Source of the DNA: DASRFR01 sp035651455
GTDB taxonomy: Bacteria > Acidobacteriota > Terriglobia > Terriglobales > Acidobacteriaceae
Length of the DNA stretch: 64,000 nt
NCBI GenBank assembly: GCA_035651455.1
Contig: DASRFR010000033.1
Coordinates: forward strand, 1 to 64,000
Direction: 5' to 3'
Below are positions 8,039 to 14,706 of this stretch, piece by piece; position 1 is the first letter of the stretch, and each line of letters begins with the position of its first letter. A program made the translations under genes and the position numbers. The notes below the pieces were generated by a model. The model was not told where the DNA came from and made no database searches. It saw only the letters and a list, made by a program, of their open reading frames with translations.

Positions 8039-9545
8039 GGTCTCAACCGAAGGTCAGGCTGCAAGCGATCGCGCATCCATTCCGGCGCAGAGGGCGATCA
8101 ACCGTCGCACTTGCGCTGCGTTCGGCCTAGAGATCGTGAAGAGCATTGAGATCGCCGACGTTTCAGGGGCGATGGTAATGATGGCCCCGGAAATGCAGCA
8201 CCTGATTCAACTGATCCAAGATCCGGAGATCCACGGCGTGGTCGCTCGTGAGTTTTCCCGTCTGATGCGGCCGGAAAATTTTGCTGATTTTGTTCTCCTG
8301 CAGGTATTCGCTGACTCACAGACGATTCTCTACCTACCCGAAGGGCCCATCGACTTTTCTAGTAAGACCGGGAAATTCATGGGTACCATTCGCGCGGCCA
8401 TGGCTGGGTTCGAGCGAACGGAACAGTTGGAGCGGACCTGGACTGCCAAGGAAGAGAAACGAAAGCGTGGCGAGTTGGCACAGTCTCGCATCGTGTTGCC
8501 TTTTGGTGTTGGCTACGATGCGGTAAACGGCTTCTACTATAAACCGCAGACGGAACTGGTAAAGGAAGCCTATCGGCAGTTCCTCGCTGGGAATCACAAC
8601 TACAACAAACTGGCAAAGCTCGTCGGCGTCACGCCCCGGGGTATGCACTGCATTCTGCGCAATCCGATATGGATGGGTTGGAGGGTGATCGATAAAAAGC
8701 GCGATACCAGCAGTGCTGGACGATACCAGCGGATCAATGGTCGCCAAGCGGATCGCCGCAAAGTTCCACGTACACCAGAAAACATCATTCGAGTCCGTGT
8801 CATTGATCAACCGCTTGTAACAGAAGAGGAGTTTCAAGCCGTCCAACGCATCATGGACCTCAAGGAGAAAAAGCATTGGCGTAGCAGGGATGACTATCAA
8901 CACAGGTTCACGTATAACGGCTTCCTGACATGTTCGAGATGCGGTGAGCCTGTGCAGACGGCGCTTTCGCGGCGTGACTATTACCTTTGCCGGGGCCGGC
9001 GCAACACACACACATGCTCCACAAAATACATGACCAGGGAGAAACTTGAGGCCAGCCTCGACCAGCTGTTTTCGTTCGACCTGAGCGATCCCGCTTTTAT
9101 CGAGCGCTGCATTGAGGAATACAACTCTTCTTGTGGTGGCGGCAGCAACGACGGACCACGCAGGATCGCGGGTTTGACAGCTCAGGTCCAGAATCTTCGT
9201 GAAAAGCGTTCTCGAGTGATCGATGCCTTCGTGGACGGCACGCTAGCAGTTTCGGATCGTGATCGGCGCCTGGCTGATCTAGACCGGGAAATCGCGGCAT
9301 TGCAAGACGCTTTGCTTCGCGAAATTCCCAGTTCACGGCCCTCCACGGACGACCTCGTCCGTCTGTTCGCTCCATTGGTGGAATGGGAGTTCTGGACTCG
9401 GGAGCAGAAACGGCAGGTACTGTCGGCCATTGCGCCCGATATCCGAGTGGCGGACTATCAAATTCAGTCCGTTGGCATTTTCGTGCCGGCATTCAGCAAT
9501 GAGAGTACCCACACGGACAAGGATTCATGGCGGCGGCGAGCATGA
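8013..9545 (+). CDS. Large serine recombinase / integrase
   Basis: This 510-residue protein has the full large-serine-recombinase layout. The resolvase domain (about 1-150) has FIRVSTEGQ with the nucleophile Ser11 and REFSRLMRPEN with catalytic arginines. The recombinase domain follows (FGVGYD at about 165, then GVTPRGMHCILRNPIWMG). A zinc ribbon has Cys307 and Cys310 (CSRC) and a later pair near 327 and 336. A coiled coil is seen around 395-450 (GLTAQVQNLREKRSRV, RRLADLDREIAALQDALL). Such enzymes integrate elements unidirectionally between short attP and attB sites, commonly next to their own gene. Here the last ~13 codons and the stop lie over the truncated comM gene on the other strand, so the crossover is placed close to 9505. 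Confidence 0.92.
   Translation: MQKVLEFIRVSTEGQAASDRASIPAQRAINRRTCAAFGLEIVKSIEIADVSGAMVMMAPEMQHLIQLIQDPEIHGVVAREFSRLMRPENFADFVLLQVFADSQTILYLPEGPIDFSSKTGKFMGTIRAAMAGFERTEQLERTWTAKEEKRKRGELAQSRIVLPFGVGYDAVNGFYYKPQTELVKEAYRQFLAGNHNYNKLAKLVGVTPRGMHCILRNPIWMGWRVIDKKRDTSSAGRYQRINGRQADRRKVPRTPENIIRVRVIDQPLVTEEEFQAVQRIMDLKEKKHWRSRDDYQHRFTYNGFLTCSRCGEPVQTALSRRDYYLCRGRRNTHTCSTKYMTREKLEASLDQLFSFDLSDPAFIERCIEEYNSSCGGGSNDGPRRIAGLTAQVQNLREKRSRVIDAFVDGTLAVSDRDRRLADLDREIAALQDALLREIPSSRPSTDDLVRLFAPLVEWEFWTREQKRQVLSAIAPDIRVADYQIQSVGIFVPAFSNESTHTDKDSWRRRA
9493..9510. other. Inferred attachment-site junction between element and comM
   Basis: ComM reads normally up to its conserved NPCPCGY motif (tyrosine codon at 9505-9507), then gives only S-H-C and stops at 9493. 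To the left the sequence belongs to the recombinase end of the element. The crossover must therefore lie close to 9505. The element's other end and the missing comM half are outside the window, so the core dinucleotide cannot be read. Confidence 0.6.
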
Positions 9546-10581
9546 AACGTGCCGGGAAGGTGAGTGACATGGCGGCACGTGCGATACATACAGTGCCATC
9601 TTCCAATGGCTGGCGCATTACCTCGAGCACGTTGCGCGGGAACTCGGGAAGCTCGTCGAGGAACAGCACGCCATTGTGCGCCAACGACACCTCGCCGGGT
9701 CGTGGAATGATGCCTCCCCCGATTAACCCGGCGTCGGAGATGGTGTGATGTGGAGAGCGGTATGGGCGTGTACCCACGAGCCCGACGCCCGCATCCAGCA
9801 CTCCTGCCACGCTGTGGATCTTCGTGGTCTCAAGCGCTTCTTCAAAAGTAAGCGGCGGGAGGATGGTCGGCATGCGCTTGGCGAGCATGGTCTTGCCGGA
9901 GCCTGGGGGACCGATCATGAGAATATTGTGCCCGCCCGCACAGGCGACCTCGAGAGCGCGTTTGGCAGTCTGCTGACCACGGACATCCTTGAAGTCAATG
10001 ACGAAATTCTGAGCCTCGCGCAACAGGGCATCGCCATCTGATTTCACCGGTGCAATGCCATTTCCGAGATTAACGAAACCGATGACATCAATCAGGGATC
10101 GGACTGGGAAGATGTCGACCCCTCCGACCATGGCCGCTTCCCGGGCATTCACTTCGGGCACGATCATGCGGGAAATCTTTTTGCCGCGCGCTTCGATCGC
10201 AATGGGCAGAGCGCCGCGCACGCCTCGGATTCCGCCGTCGAGCGACAACTCGCCTACGAACAGGCAATCGGAAATTTCCTTTTTGTTCAAGCCGCCATAC
10301 GCGCCAAGGATGCCGAGCGCCATGGGGAGATCGAATCCCGAACCTTCTTTCTTGATGTCAGCCGGCGCGAGATTAATCGTAATGTGAGTGGGAGGTATGT
10401 CGTATCCGCAATTCTTCAGCGCGGCACGTACCCGGTCGCGGCTCTCGCGCACGGCAGCATCCGGCAGCCCGACTGTGTGGAAATGATCTTCGGGCATCTT
10501 GATGCCAGACACATCGACCTCTACCTCAATGATGTTGGCATCGATGCCATAAACCGCGGCGCTGAGGGTTTTATATAGCAT
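9493..10581 (-). pseudogene. comM: ComM/YifB AAA+ helicase, interrupted by integration
   Basis: The start is ATG 10579-10581 (MLYKTLSAAVYGIDANIIEV), the standard ComM beginning; a GTG four codons upstream is the alternative. The N-terminal Lon-like fold (about 1-170) and the Mg-chelatase AAA domain follow, with Walker A GPPGSGKTMLAK near residue 225 and Walker B FLDELPEF. The frame ends after MNPCPCGYSHC, about 362 residues, whereas ComM is about 500 and continues with the C-terminal chelatase domain. In competent bacteria ComM is a hexameric helicase that extends heteroduplex during transformation. Loss of the lid region should inactivate it. The break coincides with the recombinase gene end, so insertion of the element is the cause. 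Confidence 0.85.
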
Positions 10582-10836
10582 TCGATGAAGCACACCCCGG
10601 CACTCGCGGGAGGGAGCGCGACCATCACCAGCTTATGGATGCCGCAGCCATCATGCGGTGATTGTGGTCACGACCGAAGGTGATCCACCGACGTGGCGGG
10701 GAAGTGGGCGACAGCAGAGAATCAAGATGTCTAATAACGACACGCTGTTCACACCCGCGACCGTGCAATACGATGACGCTTGGGCCAGGCTGCGGGCTGA
10801 CAAGGAAATCTGGAGCGGGGCCGGCGCTCGTTACGT

Positions 10837-12960
10837 ATGCGTGATGTCGAAAAATCGCGATCGCCCGGGCGCCTGGAGCGGGAGGAAAGCAGACTGTGGC
10901 GCGTCGCGCTGTTTTTCCTTGTACTCCTCGCCACCGGCCTCGCCGCACTTTCATGGGAGCGCCTGCGGGATCTTCCTTATCATCTGGCAGCGATTCCGGC
11001 CGGGCTCTTCATTCTCGCGCTTCTATTCGCGGTGTATGCGTATGGTCGTCACCGGGAGGTCAGCGAGCTCAAGGGGCTGTTGCATGATCTGCAGGAACGC
11101 GCCACCAGCGTTACGCCGTCCGAGGAACAACTCGATCAGCTCGGACAACTGATTTCGCGGTCGCAGCGCAGTTTCAAGGAACTGATCGATTCCTTCGATG
11201 ACGTGGCATTTGCGATCTCGCTGGACGGCACCATACGAACCGTTAACCGCCGCTTTACTCAAGTCTTGAATCTTTCCTATTCAGCTGTCGTAGGCCATAA
11301 ATTGGATGAGTTCCTGGACCAACCCACCCGGGACGAGGTGCAAGCGGGCCTTCCGCGCTTTCTGGAAACGCGTCGCTGGTCTGGCGTCGTATCGCTTCGT
11401 TTGAAGAACCAGAGTCGATCGCTATATTTCGATTGCGTACTCAATGCCATTATCAAAGGCGACGAGGTGGTGGGTGCCAGCGCGCTGGCGCGCGACATTA
11501 CTGAGGAGCATGAGAAGGAGCGTCGCTTTACTGAGCTATTCGAGACCTTACAGGAGGGCGTTTACTTCAGCAGCCCGGATGGAAAGCTCCTCGATGCGAA
11601 TCCGGCATTGGTGCGTTTGCTGGGCTACGGAAGTAAAGAAGAGGTACTTGCCCTTGGAGCGGAGGACCTCAGCTCCGAGGCTGGGGATAGCCCGGTGCTT
11701 GGACGTGGTCCCTATGACACAGGCGCTGTCCGTACACGCGAGATACGCCTGAAGCGGAGAGACGGCACGCATTCCGTGTGTATGGATTCTTCCCGGGCGG
11801 TTTGGGACGGATCAGGGAAGATCATTCGCTATCAGGGCACCCTGGTCGATGTCACTGAAAGGCGGAAGATGGAAGAACAGATCGGTCGGCAGGAGGAATT
11901 CCGGCGCCGGCTGCTCGAAAGTTTCCCTGATCTCATCCTGGTCATCGATCTGGATGAACGTTATACGTTCGTGAGCTCCAGGATTCGCGATCTTTTGGGT
12001 TTCGGGCCGGACGACCTCATAGGCAAGAAGATTGACGATCAGCAGGGCCATTCTCCCGAATTGCTGGCACTCTTTCGCAGTGTAGCCAGCGGCCAACAGT
12101 TATTCGCGGCTGCCGAGTATGGAGCGCGTCATCGAGATGGCACCTGGAGAACGATGCGGGCTTCGGCTAGCCAGCTGTTCGACGCGGAAAACAAGCTGAG
12201 CGGCGTGATCATGTCGGTGCGCGACATCAGCGTAGAGAAGAAACTGGAGCAGCAAATCATTCAAAGCGAGCGATTGGCGGCCATGGGGCAAATGATTGGC
12301 GGGTTTGCTCATGAATTGAACAATCCTTTGACCAGTATTTTGGGAGTCAGTGAGCTTTTGCAAGATGGCGAAACCAATGAAGCCACGAAAAAACAGCTCG
12401 CTATGTTGCACCAGCAATCGCGGCGTGCCGCTGAAATCGTACAGAACCTGATGTACTTCTCGCGCCCCCCCGCGCCAGGTAAAACCGACGTGGACTTAAG
12501 CGAGCTCGTGGAGCGCACGCTTCACCTGCACGCTTATTCCTTGCGCAAAAGCAATATTAGCGTCGATTTTCTGCCTGAGCCAAGATTGCCCAAAGTAGTC
12601 GGGGATCCTCACCAGCTGATGCAAGTTTTCTTGAATCTGATCTTGAATGCGGAGCAAGCTATCAGGGAGGCAAGGAGTCGTGGCACTCTGCGCATACGAC
12701 TCGGTCATACGGGAGACGTGTTGTGGGCGACTTTTCAGGACGATGGACCGGGCATCTCGCCTGAAATCCTGCCTAACATTTTCGATCCGTTCTACACCAC
12801 CAAGCGGCCCGGTCGGGGCACAGGCCTGGGACTTAGCATTTGCAAAGCAGTACTGAGAGAACACGGTGGAAATGTAGAAGCCGCAAGTGCTCCGGGCGGA
12901 GGCGCCGTGTTTACCGTCACTCTCCCCTTGATCCCTCCTCAAAGCACGAAGGGCGCCTAG
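10837..12960 (+). CDS. Membrane-bound PAS-domain sensor histidine kinase
   Basis: The 707-residue protein has two N-terminal membrane helices (about 21-41 and 48-69) with almost no periplasmic loop, a short coiled linker, then three PAS domains (about 115-220, 230-345, 352-470, each ending in a DIT/DVT/DIS-type motif). The HisKA H-box ERLAAMGQMIGGFAHELNNP carries the phosphorylated His492. The ATPase domain shows the N-box (QVFLNLILNAEQAI), DDGPGI and GRGTGLGLSIC. The tiny external loop and triple PAS suggest sensing of an internal or membrane-borne signal (redox, ligand). No response regulator gene is adjacent, so the partner is unknown. The start is not fixed by a good ribosome site. Confidence 0.9.
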   Translation: MRDVEKSRSPGRLEREESRLWRVALFFLVLLATGLAALSWERLRDLPYHLAAIPAGLFILALLFAVYAYGRHREVSELKGLLHDLQERATSVTPSEEQLDQLGQLISRSQRSFKELIDSFDDVAFAISLDGTIRTVNRRFTQVLNLSYSAVVGHKLDEFLDQPTRDEVQAGLPRFLETRRWSGVVSLRLKNQSRSLYFDCVLNAIIKGDEVVGASALARDITEEHEKERRFTELFETLQEGVYFSSPDGKLLDANPALVRLLGYGSKEEVLALGAEDLSSEAGDSPVLGRGPYDTGAVRTREIRLKRRDGTHSVCMDSSRAVWDGSGKIIRYQGTLVDVTERRKMEEQIGRQEEFRRRLLESFPDLILVIDLDERYTFVSSRIRDLLGFGPDDLIGKKIDDQQGHSPELLALFRSVASGQQLFAAAEYGARHRDGTWRTMRASASQLFDAENKLSGVIMSVRDISVEKKLEQQIIQSERLAAMGQMIGGFAHELNNPLTSILGVSELLQDGETNEATKKQLAMLHQQSRRAAEIVQNLMYFSRPPAPGKTDVDLSELVERTLHLHAYSLRKSNISVDFLPEPRLPKVVGDPHQLMQVFLNLILNAEQAIREARSRGTLRIRLGHTGDVLWATFQDDGPGISPEILPNIFDPFYTTKRPGRGTGLGLSICKAVLREHGGNVEAASAPGGGAVFTVTLPLIPPQSTKGA

Positions 12961-12975
12961 AAGTTCCAGCGCCCT
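12950..12975. terminator. Hairpin between convergent genes
   Basis: AGGGCGC (12950-12956) and GCGCCCT (12969-12975) form a perfect 7-bp stem that overlaps the kinase stop codon and lies between convergent genes. No T-run follows on either strand, so it is a weak or Rho-assisted terminator at best. Confidence 0.35.
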
Positions 12976-13000
12976 CATGATTCTCGTCCCGCTGAGAGCC

Positions 13001-14194
13001 TCAGCGTTCTACCGCCATCGCAACCGCATTGCCGCCACCCAAGCAAAGCGCGGCTATTCCTCGATGAACGTCGCGCCGGATCATCTCGTAAATAAGCGTG
13101 ACCAGCACGCGTGCGCCACTGGCGCCAATGGGATGTCCGATCGCCACTGCTCCGCCGTTGACGTTTACTTTGTTCGGATCGAGACCGAGCTCTCGCATTA
13201 CCGCCAGCGCCTGCACGGAGAACGCCTCGTTCAGCTCATAAAGATCGACATCTTCGTTCTTCCATCCGGTCTTGTCCCAAAGTTTGCGGACCGCCCCCAC
13301 CGGAGCCATCATCACCCACTTGGGATCGATGCCGCTGGTGGTCTGGGCAACGACCCGGACCATAGGCTTGGCGCCGAGTTCCTTCGCACGACTGGCGCTT
13401 GTGACAACAACTGCGGCAGCCCCGTCATTGACGCCCGGAGCATTCCCTGCGGTCACAGTGCCGTCCTTCTTGAATGCCGGTTTCAATGAGCGAAGAACCT
13501 CTATCGTCGTGTCCTCGCGAGGTGACTCGTCTTTGTCGAAGATCACGGGGGGCGCGCCCTTCTTCTTGGCAGGAATTTCCACCGGCACGACTTGAGCCTT
13601 GAAGCGGCATTCTTTGATAGCAGAAACCGCTTTGCGATGCGAATTCACGGCAAACTCATCTTGCTCCTCGCGAGTGATACCGTATTTCTCTGCGACATTC
13701 TCTCCAGTGATGCCCATGTGATAGTCGTTGTAAATGTCCCAAAGGCCGTCGTGAACCATGGCATCGATCACTTGCGCATTTCCAAGCCGATAGCCCTTGC
13801 GTGCCTGGGGCAAAAGATACGGTGCGTTCGTCATCGACTCCATGCCGCCCGCGACAACGATCGAACTGTTGCCGGTTTCAATTGCCTGTGCCGCAAGTCC
13901 CACGGCCTTCAATCCGGAGCCGCATACCTTGTTGATTGTCATGGCACCCACGGCTGAGGACAGTCCACCAAAAATGGCGGCCTGACGCGCGGGGTTTTGT
14001 CCTAGTCCGGCTGAGACCACGTTGCCCATGATGCACTCATCGACCAGGTTTGGATCAACATTGGCGCGCTTCACAGCCTCACGCACCACCAATGCGCCGA
14101 GTTTCGGAGCGCTGAAATCTGAAAGGCTCCCCTGGAATTTTCCTACCGGTGTACGGCACCCTGAGATGATGACGACATCGTCGAAAGCAGCCAT
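13001..14194 (-). CDS. Acetyl-CoA C-acetyltransferase (thiolase)
   Basis: The start is ATG 14192-14194, with AGGAG seven bases upstream and the usual thiolase beginning MAAFDDVVIISGCRTPVGKF; codons further upstream are leader. The 397-residue protein carries all three catalytic signatures: the acyl-accepting Cys in NKVCGSGLKAV (about residue 87), the His in GGAVAIGHPIGASGAR (about 352) and the second Cys in CLGGGNAVAM near the end. It condenses two acetyl-CoA to acetoacetyl-CoA or runs the reverse, in fatty-acid degradation, ketone or polyhydroxybutyrate metabolism. No dedicated pathway neighbour fixes which. Confidence 0.93.
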   Translation of the reverse strand: MAAFDDVVIISGCRTPVGKFQGSLSDFSAPKLGALVVREAVKRANVDPNLVDECIMGNVVSAGLGQNPARQAAIFGGLSSAVGAMTINKVCGSGLKAVGLAAQAIETGNSSIVVAGGMESMTNAPYLLPQARKGYRLGNAQVIDAMVHDGLWDIYNDYHMGITGENVAEKYGITREEQDEFAVNSHRKAVSAIKECRFKAQVVPVEIPAKKKGAPPVIFDKDESPREDTTIEVLRSLKPAFKKDGTVTAGNAPGVNDGAAAVVVTSASRAKELGAKPMVRVVAQTTSGIDPKWVMMAPVGAVRKLWDKTGWKNEDVDLYELNEAFSVQALAVMRELGLDPNKVNVNGGAVAIGHPIGASGARVLVTLIYEMIRRDVHRGIAALCLGGGNAVAMAVER

Positions 14195-14465
14195 AAATGC
14201 GCTCCTGAATGATGTTTGCAACCTTCATTATAGATGCAGCACGGAGCAAAAAGGTGGAACAGGAGACATTCAGGCACGACGGCGGGTGGGTTTCTGATTG
14301 GTGTTCCGAAGCGCGCGCTCTCAGCCACTTCATGAGGGTGCCCTGCCATCAAATTCTCGCAAGCACCGCAACGGAATGCCTGGCACAAATTATTTTTTGC
14401 TCGCGACGCATCGCTCGAGTGACTTTCGTACATCGGTCGCGCGCGCGACGCACATCATTTTTCTC

Positions 14466-14494
14466 TTGACATCATTTTTCATTGACTCTATACA
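14466..14494 (+). promoter_or_regulatory. Near-consensus sigma-70 promoter
   Basis: TTGACA (14466-14471), a 17-base spacer and TATACA (14489-14494) form a near-perfect housekeeping promoter. It lies within a pair of 11-bp direct repeats (CATCATTTTTC at 14453-14463 and 14470-14480). Transcription should begin near 14501 and reach the tiny gene at 14557 and its terminator. Confidence 0.7.
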
Positions 14495-14556
14495 TCAACT
14501 AGTTGCAACAGATGATCGTTGCAAAGTCCATGAAGAATGGAAGGGAGAATAGAACC

Positions 14557-14604
14557 ATGGCAACGAAGAAAAAGGCAAAGAAGACCAGCAAGAAGAAACA
14601 CTAA
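14557..14604 (+). CDS. Tiny Lys-rich peptide (15 aa)
   Basis: ATG 14557-14559 opens a 15-codon frame, MATKKKAKKTSKKKH, with GGAAGGGAG about 10-15 bases upstream. Eight of 15 residues are Lys. An in-frame ATG nine codons upstream exists, but the ribosome site then falls inside the frame. A near-consensus promoter 60-90 bases upstream and a strong terminator 20 bases downstream make a complete, probably highly expressed unit of about 155 bases. Such Lys-rich peptides could bind nucleic acid or ribosomes. The transcript might instead be a small RNA with an incidental frame. Confidence 0.55.
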   Translation: MATKKKAKKTSKKKH

Positions 14605-14625
14605 ACTTGCTGAACTGTGTGAGAC

Positions 14626-14656
14626 AGGGGACGCGGATAGCGTCCCCTAAGTTTTT
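14626..14656 (+). terminator. Rho-independent terminator
   Basis: A perfect 9-bp stem AGGGGACGC/GCGTCCCCT (14626-14634, 14640-14648) with a five-base loop is followed by AAG and five T. It ends the tiny plus-strand unit. Confidence 0.9.
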
Positions 14657-14706
14657 GGTACGACTCCTTCCCATCTTCAAATCCCTTTCAACGCTCCGCA
14701 CCATCC

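Noticed and set aside
8334..9011. 225-codon minus-strand frame inside the recombinase gene
   Set aside because: It is a shadow of the serine recombinase, which has complete catalytic and zinc-ribbon motifs.
10658..11152. 164-codon plus-strand frame upstream of and overlapping the histidine kinase
   Set aside because: The kinase frame is clearly coding from 10837; the overlapping frame has no recognisable motif and would require a very long overlap.
14209..14552. Frames upstream of the tiny Lys-rich gene
   Set aside because: They cross the consensus promoter and direct repeats and have no ribosome site.
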